The position numbers were made by a program, and so were the translations under genes. 64,000 nt of DNA, from contig VWZL01005191.1 in the NCBI GenBank assembly GCA_013396915.1, positions 310,001-374,000 of the forward strand, written 5' to 3'. The notes beneath the pieces were generated by a model, which was given only the letters and a program-made list of their open reading frames with translations, made no database searches and was not told where the DNA came from. Positions 1-13,820 of this stretch are shown here, in pieces. The stretch comes from Stercorarius parasiticus. Its lineage: Eukaryota; Chordata; Aves; Charadriiformes; Stercorariidae. Numbering within the stretch: the stretch's first letter is position 1; each line of letters starts with the position of its first letter.

Positions 1-3000
1 GAAAAACAGATGTCTAACCAAAAAATCCACACAGTTTGCAATACTGTTAGCCCTAGTACAATCCCTCAACTTAGTATATATAGGAAGTAATCTCCCATCA
101 CTGACAATGTAAGCTGTACATAGCATCAAAATGTTCAAAGGTAAGCTAGATGCCCAAAGTGGTCTAAATACCTTTAGCTCTTTCAGTATACTCCAAGAAA
201 TCTAAATAGCTGAAAATAGTTCCATGTTATTTGCCAAAAGAGTAAAGAAAGATGCAATTGCACGTTCTCTTAAAACTCTCTGCCAAAGCTTCAATCTAAC
301 ATAAAGGAGCTCACTCTTCGAGAATAAATTGGTGAACTTTCATGTGCTCAGTATTTGGATTTCTCTAAAACTGGAAAACTAAATGGCATATATACATGAT
401 TGAAAATCTAGCAATGCATACTGGTATTTTCAAGAGACTGTAGTGAATTAGACATGAATCTTTTATTTGTAAGCCTTGGTAGTCTTTGCTCAAAAAGAAC
501 TGAAATTAAATAGTTTAGTGCACTGTGTCACACCTGTAATAGTCAACCTCTTTCCGAGGATAAGTATATCAGAGTAAGTTTCTAGAGCAGTAAATCTTCA
601 TCAAATCTCAAAGTTAATGTTGATCCTTTGAATTCAGTAAAATCAAACTAAAACTAGAATTTGTCTTACACATTTCTATTTTGGTGTAGTTGTCTTTACA
701 TACAGAATGAAAAGCTTCAGATGCACACCTTCCAATTCAGGTGGTTTTATTACAATAGGCAAGAATGAAATGTGAAATCACATTCACTTCTTGAGGCTCT
801 GAATGAAATGAAAGTGAGCAATGCAGCAAATTTTAAGAATGAAGGAGCAACAGAACACCTTTCAGCTGTTCCCTCGTTATTCTCTATGCACAGTGGCTCC
901 CCACGAAGAATTACTGATCATCTTGAAGTCTGCCACCTTCACATCGGATGACACATTGTCATTTCTTTCTTGGGTCTTAATTATTCACAATTGATTCTAA
1001 TTCAATCTAACATTCTCCAAAATAACAATTTGCCAAGCCACATTGTTTTTTGTTTTGCAAGTAAGTGCATTTCTTTTCTTCCACCATTGCTTGATCACCG
1101 ACCCTCAAGCCAGCACTGCTGATCTTTCATCCTTTTTCTATTGCCATTTTATTTTATTTCCATCTTAAGGATTACTTTTTTTTTCTGTGATCATCTTTAT
1201 CCCAATTTACTTTAAAATCTGTCCACCCTATGCTCAGAACTTCCATCCCTCCTTGGCTTTTATGTTTTTCAACCTAAAACCTTCAGCTGTCTACATTTCT
1301 TCCATTATAACTCTACAGTGAATTAGGTCACACATCTTGCCACCAACTCTATTTTTCCGGTCTTTCTTTCTGCTTGCTTTCAATTTATCAGTTGCTTGTG
1401 ACTCATTCTAAATTACTCCATTTCCTATTTCCTTTTCCATGTAAGATCTAGATTACATTTTATAAAGCAAAGGTGGTCACAAATTTCTCAGAGCATTTTG
1501 ATTCTCTTTCTATTACCAGCAGAGGTTTCACATTAGTACACTACTCAAAAAACTTACATACTTTATTATCTCCATCCTTCAGCTTATTATTCTTTATTTA
1601 TCTAATATTCTAGGATCCAAGACTGAGTTTTCTACTACTTGCACAACACCCACCCAGGGCAACGTACACTGAGATTAAATGAAACCACTAAGCACAACTG
1701 CAAAAGACAGCAAAAACTGGCAGATCCATAGAAGAAAGCAAGGAAAGGTTTACAATGCAAACAATGAAATGGAGAAACAAATTATTGCAGTAATAGGTTA
1801 GAATGACATGAGAGAGAGAGGGTGGAGGATGTCAGCATTCTTCAGGTATTTAAAAAAAGATGGTGAACAGGGAAGCATAAGTCATTGTGAATTTCAGCTC
1901 CTGTTCAGGATTTTCACATAAAAATCTCCTGTGACTTGAAATTTTTGTTCCATCACAAGACAGACAAGAACTAAACAAGTGTAAAGTGAGTGTATATGCA
2001 CACTCAGTGCTTTTATTTTGGGCCCATATATTCTGAAGAGCCTGTACCACCACCATACTTCACCAGCTGAGCTTAGTGAATCAGCAAAGTAACTTCAGTC
2101 CAGCCACGTGACTACCAGCATGCTTTTACATAAAAAATTCAATGGATTTCATAGCTGCAGAATAAAGTTATAAATCCAGCATCTGAAATACTTTAACAAC
2201 CAATTCACCCTTAAAGTTAACAATATTAGAGCAGAGTAAATTTACATTTCATTAAAAGTTTTCTCATTGAATTTCTATTTCAAGACTTCTTTCAGTGCAT
2301 TCAAAAGAACTGCTTAGAAACTTTTTTTTTTTTAAATATACTCCTTAAAGTGAATACTTACTGTGTAACTTCTGAGAACAATGAATAGGTGGACGACAGT
2401 AAAGAGCGGGACAGAAGTTATGCATTACACAAGAGCTTTGCTGAATGTTCTGCTCACATATATTTAGGATGCAGTTGCAAGTCACAGCTGAGCAGCTCCA
2501 ACACTTTGCCACCTACAAACTAGTTACCTCTGTCTATTCCTGCTTATGAACAGAAAATTCTGCTCTGTTCACTGGGGCCTTCTGCTAAGGCTTTTCAATT
2601 ATAGCTCTCTGTGGGATTAGTAAGTGATGATCACTAGAGCCTGTGCAAGGAGGCATGAAGCAGCGTGTGGGCCCAGGAACCATTGGACGAAGAAGAGACA
2701 GAAGGCAAAGAAAACAGATTTCAGTAACGTCAAATCACTGCTTCAGTTTCAGACGCAGTTTTAACTCCGCCCACATACTCAATGCATGGAAAAGTTGCTG
2801 GACTCAGTACAAAGGAAAAATGCTTGCTTCCTTGCAAAATTAAATTCTCTTTCATGTGCATTTCAACTCCCATGTCACGGTCCAGATTTAACGCCTCTTT
2901 GCATTGCCCACTACGCTGGCAACAGCTGTCTCCTGCTGTTACACGACCAAGTGATCTGTATTAGACTGGGCCTATGGCCATACAAACTTCTGAGTTAAAT

Positions 3001-6000
3001 TATGAGCGAGAAGGACAAGTGGGATTCAAGGTTATACCAATAGATCTACATAGAGTTGACCCCTCACTGCTGCCAGATAATTCATATAAACTCTTAGCCT
3101 TATTAATGTGCCTCTAAAGGAGTCAGGGCAGCACTACATTTTAAGAAAATAATACTTTCAGTATGCTCACACATATCATCACTGTATGACTATAAGTACA
3201 GATAACTAATGGAAAGGATATGGCTGTGTTTAAATTAAAAATGTTACTTTTTAAAAAAAATGTTATAATGTAGTAATTAAAATATAATTTTAAGTTAACC
3301 TTTTAACATATCATTCAGAATGTTAGTAAGATACACAATTATTATTGTTACTTAACTCTGGCCTTGATCTTTTGACGTGTATCATCACACTACAACTAAA
3401 TCTTTTATAACTAAAAAAAGAAATCAACTATGTGACACCCTTAAATTTACAACCTAATTCTGCCATGTAGGCAGTAGTGCCACAGGCAGGTGCACCAAAG
3501 TAATGTCTGGCTACTGCTGAAACTGTTTTCCTTTCTCTTCTCCTGCCCTTTTTTCTTCACTCTTCTTTCCACTTTCCCTTTCTTGCTCAGATGCACAGTT
3601 GCAACCTTTAACCAATGCAGGTTCAAAAGACAGGATGGTCAGCGTTAGGGCGGAAGAACTGATTCCTCCTCTCAGAGCTGACAGTTAACGATAGCTCAGT
3701 CCATAAAATCATACTCCTAAACAATCTTAAATTCCTTTCCCATTAAAATAATCTTATGGAACGTGCAATTAGTCTGCCCTTATTCAAACACTATGGATGT
3801 GTGAAAGAAACTTCAACACTCAACAGAGAGACAGTTAACCCCCACTACCAACCATGTCTTCTAATGCAGAATCATTTTTATAGTATAGAGTTCACTGGTT
3901 CTGTTTTATGGCTTTACTTCTTTTAGTAAACATGACCTGCTCATATTTTCTAAAACTTAAACAGCATGATAGCTCTTTCAATTTAAAATAATTGCAATGA
4001 ATTGTAAGCAAATTTAGAACTTAAAATAGAGTCTGCAGATTTCTAATTAACTTTAAATTATTCTAAAGACCAAAACCATTAACTGCTAATAAAACTGGTA
4101 ACTCTACGTGACACTTGTGAAAATAAAGGCAAAGACAATTCAAAAATAAAGAATCAGATATTTCTAATTCTTGAATCCCAAATGAAAGTGGGGGGGGGAA
4201 TAAATCACGAGACACATGAAAGGCAATATGCATTTTCTAACTCACAAAACCAGAACAATGACATTCAAGCTACCTTCTTTCTTTCATCCTTCTGTCTCTG
4301 TCTTTCTCCACTTACTTCTAGGCATCCAGATATATTTTACTGAGGTGACAAAGAAACAGCTAAAATAAGCACTTTATCTTCTGTATTGGATGAGGAATTT
4401 TTTGATATTTAGACTGTTCTTAGAACAGCATATAGAAAACCTATAGAACACCAAGAATACCTCTTTAAGTTATCCAAACAAATGTAAAACAAAAATCCCA
4501 TAATATGAAGAAAATGTTTTTTCAAGTTTTTCTCTCTCACATTGAGAAAGTTCTGTTTTGGTGTTGACTTCTGGATACAACCAGCAAGTTGGTGAACTAC
4601 AGGATATTTAATCAGTAGATGAACCAGGATCTACTGTAATGTATGGAAACAGTTTCAACAAACAAAGTGGGAAGAAAATGAAAGGATCTCATACATTGCA
4701 ATGCTTAGCCTTATTGTCCAAATGGATTTTTTTGAGAAGCGACAAGACTTTTATCCTGAATTGGTAAGAATTTGTACGGTCTGCTCAAAAAGAAAAGATT
4801 TTAATTTCAAAGTAAATTTTATCAAGAACTTTTGTGTCAAACTTACTTTAAATTTCTTCTACTATTACATGCCTTAAGAAATTTGATTTTGGCCACTTCC
4901 AGTAAGGAAGCTCAACTCCATCAATAGTAGGGACTACGTAGTATTCAAAGATACTTACGACCAGCTGCATTGATACATTGGCATTATTTTCTGTCTATAA
5001 AGGATATGATACACAACTGTAAAGGATTTATAGAGTATATATGTTTTTTTCGCATTTGGAATTCACAATCCCATAAGCATCTAGCTACACATGGGACATT
5101 ACAAGCATTAGATAATTAGTACAGAAGACATACATGTGTATAAAGTACTCCACGTTACTCTGATTTGACTTTTACATCAAAACCATCAATTGCTTTGCTG
5201 AAGATTCTAGCTTCAGCTTCACTGTCGTGAAATATTCTATATGTAAGGCAGTGGTGACAGAAATAGCGATGTTAAATGTATTACAGAAATTACTGAGAGA
5301 TTTACTGCAAAATCTTAACGTAACTTCAATTGCCCTTAAAGGGATACAATTGACTTGCTGTATGGTACTGTATGACTTAGTAAAAACCTCCTGGGACTAC
5401 CTGTGAACTGCAACGACACAATTATTGTTTGTTGACATTCTATATAGAGCCAGAATAATTCCTACACCTTTACATAACGTTGTAACCTTCTATACTAGTG
5501 CCATCTTTCTCTCATCAACTGTTTCTCAAATTGCATGAGATTTTGATGTACTGTACAAGTAAAACACTACATTCTACTTTCAAGCTCTGTACAAAGCCTT
5601 TTATGCAACAGAGAAATTCAGTTAATCGTTTTTCTAACGTGGGAGTACTAAAATTTAAAAGTTTCTAGCAATTCACTAAAATAAACTTGCTGTAATGTAA
5701 TTAAAAAAACTCAACCATAACATACACAAACTATTTGTTTCCCTTATTTACACTTAGAAAAAGGAATTGATACTTATGAGGGTATGTCTTTGTCTCCATC
5801 AAACACACATGGGCCACAAGTAAATATGTTCCTAACTATGCTATGTAAAACTAGGTGGCATAGAGCTACGCCATAAAATCTGTTCCTTCATCGTTTTCAA
5901 AATAAAAATTTCAAGATGCCCTGTACCTTTCCTTTAACATCAGAAATAAATCAATGATAATAAATCTTTTCTGTTGATTTTCGCTAACCAAACATCAGAA

Positions 6001-9000
6001 GCCAAATAATTTTACATTTTCTTGTCCAGTTTTTGAAAATTCTACAAAGTATTCTTCAGAGCCACCAATTTATCAACTAAAGCCTTAATACACGTTAATT
6101 TGTTTCAGTAATCCTAAAAAAGAAAAATATGGATATACAGTATTAACATTTTAAAACAGATTTATCTCATTTTTCCTCTACTGAAAATATAAGGTGCGAC
6201 AAAAGTAGATGAGCTTTCAACACAGCTAGTTTTCAAATGATTCTGTTAAGACAATATACATCTTGAGTTTTGAGTAAAGCAATAAACATTAGATAGCAAG
6301 TGACAGAAAATTTGTAGATTCTTCAGAAGAATCAAGAAACGGACAATAGATGGATGGACAGGGAAAAGAACTACATACTTAAATATGAGACCGCTAAAAG
6401 CATAACAACAGTTAACTGGGAATCAGACATTTATCTGTGCTTCATCGCTTTTCTTCAACTCCGAAAACAATGTACTCAATTATTTTCTAAATAGACTACA
6501 TTCCAATTAAGTTTCCATGAAACTAGGATAACGTAAGCCTGGGGCATGATTATCCCACAGAGATTTTTTGCTAGCTTATCTGTTCCCCTTAAGGGTATAG
6601 CACAGGTTATTCATACTTGCAGTCATTCCCTGTGGCACATACTAAAATAAATGTGCAACTCTTCTTGTGACATTTGTGCTTGAAACAAATATTCCCTTTC
6701 CTGCAAGTTGTCACCATGTTCTTAATACAGAAAAAAGTCATGAATTTTGAAAGTTCCTTAGAATTACATATTTAAACCATTCGTACCATATCCCCAAAAC
6801 AAAACAGAAATACCAACTTCTATTAGTAAAAGCTTCTTCACATTGAGTAGTATCAATATCAAGCTATAAATATTTAAAGGTTTATTTTTAATAATTTCTA
6901 AAAGTACATACACTGAAGTGAGATCTACTATATAAATAACACACAACCAGCAAACTCATCGAGTCGTCTCAGTTCTGCAAGAAGAAAGCCACAAACTGGA
7001 AGTAGAAATGTTTTCAAGAAAACACATAATTTAACAACATGAAATCAGTAACAGTAATCACTACAGGAGTTATGTGCCATAAGATGTAATGTTACTATAA
7101 CGAAGGAATGATTGTGCCAGTTTTTTGCAAAACAGCAATGAATTAAGGGTCTATCTCCATCCCTCCCCTCATATACAACTCTTAGCCCATCCCTCTCGAC
7201 AACTATTTTTTTTTTCCTGTAGTAAATAAAACATTCATCCAGTTCTTCAGAACATCAAGCTGAATGAAGACATCTGGAAAGGTCCAGTTTACATTGGTAA
7301 TACAGACACAGGCCCTAAACATACAGCCAAAAGGAATACTTGCATACACTTGGGAAAAAAATTCAGCATTCAGTTTCCTTACACTAAGCGCGCTCGTAAG
7401 TAAAACCATACGCATCCATATGGGGGAAAAAAGTATTTGCTGTATTGCTGGTCTTATTTTAGTATGTAATCAGAAAATTCTGCCAACAAAAATATCAGAA
7501 AGATTGTACGAGGAATTATCTAATGCTTTGCTGTTAGGGCACTAAATCATTATCAAAACCTAAATAGGGAAGCAGTGAGTTTTGGTGACATCTTAGGTGA
7601 AACAAAATGCTGTGTGCACACACTCACACATGACAAAATTTGGCATACAAATCCCCAACGTCAAACGCATATGTATATGGGATAAACAAGTGACTGTGAT
7701 TTTACTTGTGAATGACCAATTGCGCAAAAGAAAGAAATTATAAAGTAAAACATGGCAAAAGGTATTTTAGTAAATATACAGAAAAAAGTAAACAAACAAA
7801 TATAACCCAACTCCTAATTAAAGAAAAACAAACCAAACCTGCTTACAGGTGGTGCAGCAATTTAACAAAGTCTTAAAAGTAAAACTGCCCATGAAGCAAC
7901 TCAGAATAGCCCCATAAAAATGACAGTATCTTAAAAAGTCAGGACCTCTATATTACATATAAGCTGTATGCTTACATTTTAAAATAAAATATGCGGAATT
8001 GTACTTATTTTTTAATTATTAACTGCTACTTTAAAAAAATAAATAGACCGTGTCAACCTGTAAGTTCTACAACAGGATCAAAAAGTTATGATGGGCAAAA
8101 TATGCCTATAAACATTAGGAACTTTTAAAACTGCTACAGGATAGAACAAGTCTTCAACAAATTTTTATGTCTATACATAATCAATAAGTTAGGACGAAAG
8201 TAAAAAAACTTTGTCCATGTGTAAGAAAAGCAAAAGCACTACATAACAACCACACACCCCACAATTTACTCACGTTTGTGGCACTTCCCTTCCCTCCTTC
8301 ATATGGAAGGAATTCCTGTCCCAGGTCAAGAGATCAACCTTGTTTGAGTAGCTCCCTCCTTTAACTGGCCTGGAACTCGTGGGAGACTCAACTCCTCTCC
8401 TCTCCCTGGACAGCAATGATGAAACTATGGCTATGATGCAATTTCCAATGGTGGGGCCTCACAACACCCAGTAATGAGGATGGCTGACTTGAGCTAATGG
8501 GAGTCAGACATCAAAAGGAGACTGATTACGTGCACGGGGAAAAGCTGCGAGACTGGAATGGGCCAAGAAGAAAAGCAAGCAAGAAGAGAAGCCCCACCTA
8601 GTCTGCATCCAATATCTTGTAAAATTTTTACTTTCAGCCCCAGCACTCAAGAAGGTTCACCCAGTGTCCTAGAACAAAAACATACACCAAGGGAGCTCCG
8701 TCAGGAAAGGAACAACGATTACTGCAATAACTAAACGCTATTGTTTTCATTTTCTCCTATATGCCATTTGACCCACATTGGAAGTCCTATATGAGCAAAT
8801 ACGATGTAGGGAAAGAACGAAAATCCCCAGATCAGAAAACAGATCAACCCAAGGAACAAATTAAAAAAGGAAAGAGGATACCATGACATAACTACACAAA
8901 CCTTTTCAGCAAAAGATTTTATGTCTACTGAAATGCACCTAAATGAAATAAGCTCTCAAGATTTCCATAAGAAGTCAGAAATAACATTTCCCACTAGGTA

Positions 9001-9836
9001 CTAACAAAAATACTTCGCAAGTATAGGTTAGTGAAAGAACAAAAACAAAAAGACCACTGACAAACGTGCTTCATAAACACAGGAGAATTTGAAACAATCT
9101 TTCTGAGCAATCAAGATATTTCTGATATCCTCCAGCAGGATAGCACGTCCCAAGTTCCAAGATCCTATGATGTCTGATGTTCAGAATGTGGGACATACAC
9201 AATAAATGCACAAAACATGAAAATAAACCCAAAAACCTCTATATAGCCATCACATATTCATTGCTTTCTTGTTAACCAACTCTTGCTCTCATTAGGGAAA
9301 TAGGTATTCCACTTTGGCAAAGAGCTCTTCAACACCACACTTAATTTTTAAAAGGAATACGGAATTAATCTCAAAATCTTTGAAATTCTATCTACCCTCA
9401 GTAAATTAAAACAATTAGTCAGTTTTACACTTATAAAATATGCATCTTGACTAACTTAGCAAAGATATTATATGCTCTGTGTAAGGTTGAAGCAAATACT
9501 ACTTCTCTAAACTTTGAAAATCCAGATATACCAATCAAGTTATGAGAAATCAAGCAAGTTTTGTAGGAAAGATGTCAGACTAAAACATCTTCTGTTTATG
9601 CTCTCTAAAGATACTCTAAGGAAATCTGATTAATTGCTGCTATTCTTTGACAATCAGAACAATTATGTCTAGCTCAGACATCCCCATGCACTCAATAATA
9701 GTCAATAAACGTCTCTCTTGCGACATGAAACCTGCAAATGACATTACTGATATGAAGAAAATAAAGCATGAGTAGAGTCCTTGTCATTGTTACAAACCTT
9801 ACAAAATTTACTCTAAGAAAGTAAGCCAACAGAAGC

Positions 9837-9945
9837 AGAAAAACACAACTCAAACCCAAAAAACCAACCCACCCCCCTCCAAAAAACCCAAAACCACTGG
9901 AAAAAAAAACCCAAAACAAAACAACCCACAAAAAACCCGAAAAGG
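9837..9945. repeat. AC-rich low-complexity tract
   Basis: About 110 bases made almost wholly of A and C runs on the + strand (GT-rich on the transcribed strand). Open frames across it are compositional artefacts. Similar tracts recur at 13751-13820, 29694-29750, 46908-46988, 58768-58801 and 60709-60735. Confidence 0.7.
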
Positions 9946-10045
9946 AGTAATTTCACGTGCTTTAAGATTTATGAAGAAAAAACAAATCATCCTTCTGCAA
10001 AAAATTGTCTTCACAGTCAACTTTGGGGGGTTTTTTGTTTTGTTT

Positions 10046-10046
10046 N
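10046..10046. other. Single undetermined base in a T-rich run
   Basis: One N lies inside a G/T-rich run (10026-10054). It probably reflects homopolymer uncertainty or a small contig join. Confidence 0.8.
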
Positions 10047-10814
10047 TTTTTTTTACTTCTGACATTATGGAAGACTTCTTGTTTACAGGTATTATTACTG
10101 ATAACACCTGCAAGTACAGAAAAAAAACCACCCAAGCATTCCAGACATTAACCATGCCTGTACAAGGAAACTTCAGTACATTAAATGATGTGTCTATTCC
10201 ACACACACTGTATACAGTAGGAGGGAGCCAGATCTGGAACCACAGACACATACCCCACTACAAATTAAGTTTATCATAGCTTCTCTTCTGCGATATCAAG
10301 CCAACAGTATCACGTCTCTCTTCCCTAGAAAGCAATCAGTCAGGAATACTACACCAGTTCCTCCACTTTCCTCTTCAATTCAAATCCTTTGAATTAGTCT
10401 ATTAAAAGTGGACAAACTCAGAACACCGAAATACAAAAGAGATGGGGAAATCAGAAGAGCAATGGTGATGTCAGGAATGGTCCAGGCATTTTTATACATC
10501 AATCTTCTCTCACAGACTCAACATGTTCAACCTCAACACACACAATACAGAGAAATCCGAGCATAAAATCCTTTAAGAGTATCAATAAAAGAATCTGAAG
10601 AACTTTTGTCACATGATAACAGGATCAAATCCAATACTTAAAATAAGGTTAAACTATGCTATCTCAAAATTGCAAGTCACTTTAAAGGAAGGTGTTTAGT
10701 GCGGGACAGTTTCTCTCAAAATAAACAACCTAAGGAGCCCATAACCAGAGTCCAAATAATGAATCATTATCATATGCAATTTTACAAAATGCAAAATTAC
10801 ATTTAATAACTAAA

Positions 10815-10831
10815 GGGGGGGAGGGAGGGGG
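10815..10831 (+). repeat. G-rich run (G7-A-G3-A-G5)
   Basis: Three guanine runs of 7, 3 and 5 separated by single A. The first run can supply two G-triplets, so a G-quadruplex is possible on the + strand, which is the template strand for TDRD3. It may equally be a simple low-complexity tract. Confidence 0.5.
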
Positions 10832-11309
10832 AGAAGACCAGTGTAATCCTCCAAGTGTCTTTCTTTAACCATCACAACTTTTTTCAATAACTACAAGCTC
10901 CAAGAAGAATGGGTCCTTAATCAGATTTGTACAGCTGGCAATAATTCGCAATGGTATTTCATAGTCTGATGAATATGAAATGCTCAAGTGGAAGACTCAA
11001 ACATATTTTGCAATGCCTAATGATACAGACAGAAAAATGAAAGCCATTGTTTTATACCCACTTAGTAATAAATTACCTCGTCTCAATTGAAATTCGCCTG
11101 CTTTTAGTTCATTAAAAAGTAAAATGCAGTTCCTTAACCACCTTTAAATGTCAGCTCCTACATTTCAGCTAAGGGCCAGTAACTTTCAGAGGAATAGTTA
11201 ACTTAAATTGTGATCATCTGTCTATATTCCATCATGGATACACCAAGCTAAAGTCTGAAAAACTGTGTTGTTTTCTCAGAGGAAAGAGGTACTAAAGAAA
11301 AATACTTAC

Positions 11310-11375
11310 TAGTAGTTTATCAGGATAAATGCTTTCCACAACACTTGTCTCCGAATACTGCCTCTTAAAAGATGG
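11310..11375 (-). other. Candidate in-frame cassette exon in TDRD3 last intron
   Basis: On the minus strand a pyrimidine-rich tract ending CCCCAG is followed by 66 nt and then an exact consensus donor, CTA|GTAAGT. The 66 nt are open in the phase required by the preceding Tudor exon (phase 0-0). They encode 22 residues beginning PSFKRQYSET and ending YPDKLL. The other two frames contain stops. I do not recognise the peptide. It could be a TDRD3 cassette exon or a chance splice-like segment; a 22-codon open frame alone is not rare. Confidence 0.3.
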
Positions 11376-11555
11376 CTGGGGAAATAAATAAACTACATAA
11401 AGAATTATCCTGACAGAAGCTGAAGGTTAATTTCGTGTAAAGGCACATATGACAATGCTCTGCAAAAGATGTGATGGAATTTAAGGCAACACTTCCAGTA
11501 AGTAAAAAAGTCTCCGGTAAGAAAATTTAAAAACAACAGTTTAGGATAGACTATC

Positions 11556-11595
11556 AAAAGTAATTTTTCAACACGAAAAGTAATTTTTCAGCATG
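11556..11595. repeat. Tandem 20-bp duplication
   Basis: Two adjacent 20-bp units (11556-11575 and 11576-11595) share the core AAAAGTAATTTTTCA and differ at 2 positions. A small local duplication with no sign of function. Confidence 0.75.
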
Positions 11596-12556
11596 GCAGG
11601 ACAGAGGCAGCTGAAATCACCACATATAGGTGAGATGGAAAACGAGGCATATCCCAAAAAAATAACTGACTAAATCTGAAGTGTTTTAATAAAGCAGAAA
11701 GACAACCTTTCGTAGAAACTAAATCCACACTAGTAACTTTTTAGATTAAAATTAATTAATAAATATGCACCAACACTCAGGAAGAAGGGTAGTCCAAAAT
11801 ACTTAGCCTTCATCTAATTCATTTAGTCAATGAGTAATTATGAACTGTAAAATTATTCTAGAGATTTTCCTACCAGTACAGAAGCCAAAGAACTAAAGAT
11901 GTCAAATTCCTGTCTGATGCAACTATTTAAGGGACATTTTTCCTACAGTAATCTTAGAACTGGTTAAGGAGACTGTACAATTCTCTTTTAACTGCCTTCT
12001 TTTTAGTATAGTCAATGTGGACAGAAGCTAGATAAGAGATCCAACCAAGACACGTTTATCTACTGCACCTACTTAATTATTCAATGAGAAAGACTTCCTC
12101 CTTGACCCACAACGCAGAAAGATCATAGTGTGATCCAAAGCTGTCCAGGCTGAAGAGCCACAAAGAAATGGCACCCAATCCTTCAAATAAGTATTCCTCT
12201 GTCATAAATCAAGACATTGGAATGGGTTCAAAACCTCCATAAAACAGATAGCCAAAAAGTGTTCTCCAGCTTGAAGAGGCAGCTTTAAGTCTTTACGATT
12301 CAGTGTGTTTCAGTGTTGCTCTCTACATTGCTGGAGAGAGGTTTGAACACCTTCAGAAAACTCACAGGATTTTACTTTACTTACCTGAAACAGGCAACAG
12401 GTATAAGAAAGCCCTGAATTATAGCTTGATTTAAGGTAATTCAACACTTGTAGAAGCTCTTAGAGCTCTGTGAGGTACAAGACACATTACCAAATTTGAG
12501 CTCTCAAATTTCTGCCAGCATGAATTAACTGTAATCCAAGACCCCTTTGCTGTTTT

Positions 12557-12600
12557 CTTTCCTCAACTCATTCTTTACTGGAGGAATGAATTGAGGAAAG
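12557..12600. repeat. 17-bp inverted repeat with 10-nt loop
   Basis: Arms 12557-12573 and 12584-12600 are reverse complements except at one pair (12567/12590). In a minus-strand transcript that pair is G-U, so the hairpin is fully paired in TDRD3 pre-mRNA. The stem is shorter than a usual pre-miRNA and does not extend beyond the arms. It may be a miniature element remnant or a chance palindrome. Confidence 0.6.
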
Positions 12601-13750
12601 CTGCAAAGTACATTTCCAGTCTCCACAGAACAAAACACATTATAGAAGAACTAGGATTATACCTACCTTAATAATAGCTTTTGCCTTCTTACCTCTTTAG
12701 GCAGAAATAAAGGAAGAGGAAACTAAACTACATACTTCACAATTAGTATTTTTAAGTGAAAGTAAAAAGTTCATATGACTTCTAGGTTGTTTTGAGAGCA
12801 ATCACAATAAGGCCATAACATATACAGGCGGGAAAACTACAATCTTTATTTCCTTCATATAACAACAGAAAACAAAAAAAAGAAGGGTGATCATAGTGTA
12901 AATGGTGGCACAAAGCCTATCACATGATTAAGGAAATGCAGAATGGAAAAGGGAAAGCAAGGACTTGGCTTTGAGGAAAAATGTCACAAGATAAGCACTT
13001 AGGCTACACATTTTCATAATTTATTAAGCAAAGAAAATCCTACAAGTTAGAGAATAAAATTAAGACTTAAATTTTAAAGTATTATCTTGACTTTATTTAA
13101 TTTTTTTTCCACAGAACAAACTATTTATTAAGTGAGCCACAAAGGCCCTTAATGTTTCATGCTTTTCAGTTGTTAGTATAATCTTACATATTTTACACGA
13201 AAAAAACAAGCAGTTCTGTTTTCTACAATGGCTTTTCAGTGATTTTTTTTTTTTTCATTGGTATTATAATATTTTCATCAAGTGACCCCTGCTACATTGA
13301 GGGAAATAGAAGGATACAGCATTGTAGCGTTACATCCAAGATACTCAGAACTCTAAAACCGTGGAATCCAAATGTAATTTTATTATTAAAATTATTTATG
13401 AATTGCGTACCTAAGACATATTTTGCAAGCACTAAGGAAAAAAAAACAAAACCATTTTAGTGTTCTTACATATATGAGTATCGTACTTGATTATTGATAA
13501 AAAAAATCCCCACTAGCTTTTTGGTTTACCTTATGTAAATCACACAGCTTTATCTTCTATATTGCTAGCCACCAGAAAGATAAATAGCAGCATGTTATGT
13601 GTCAGAGGGACTGAAAACTTACAAGGTCTCAGGGCAAACTGGGTGATGGACAGTATACAATCAAGGAGTCTTAAGATAACCTAGTTAACACTTTTTCCAT
13701 TAAAGTGGAAAGCACAATGTATCCTGAGAATATCAGGCAGATTTGATCTA

Positions 13751-13820
13751 CAGTCAAGAAAAAAAACCAAACACTAAAAAAAACCGAAACCCAAACAAAA
13801 ACCACCACAACCACAAAACT
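13751..13820. repeat. AC-rich low-complexity tract
   Basis: A-run and CCA/ACC-rich sequence on the + strand, GT-rich on the TDRD3 sense strand. No coding content is supported. Confidence 0.6.

Noticed and set aside
2643..2998. Arg/Lys-rich short + strand frames
   Set aside because: Overlapping short frames with no homology. Checked as a possible TDRD3 tail, but wrong strand and sequence.
7203..7545. Opposite-strand open frames near 7.2-7.5 kb with a donor-like GTAAGT on the + strand
   Set aside because: No acceptor, no similarity to TDRD3 or any family I recognise.
9692..10279. Overlapping open frames on both strands rich in Phe/Gly/Val or Lys/Thr
   Set aside because: Produced by AC-rich/GT-rich low-complexity sequence and crossing an N. 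No domain or codon signal.
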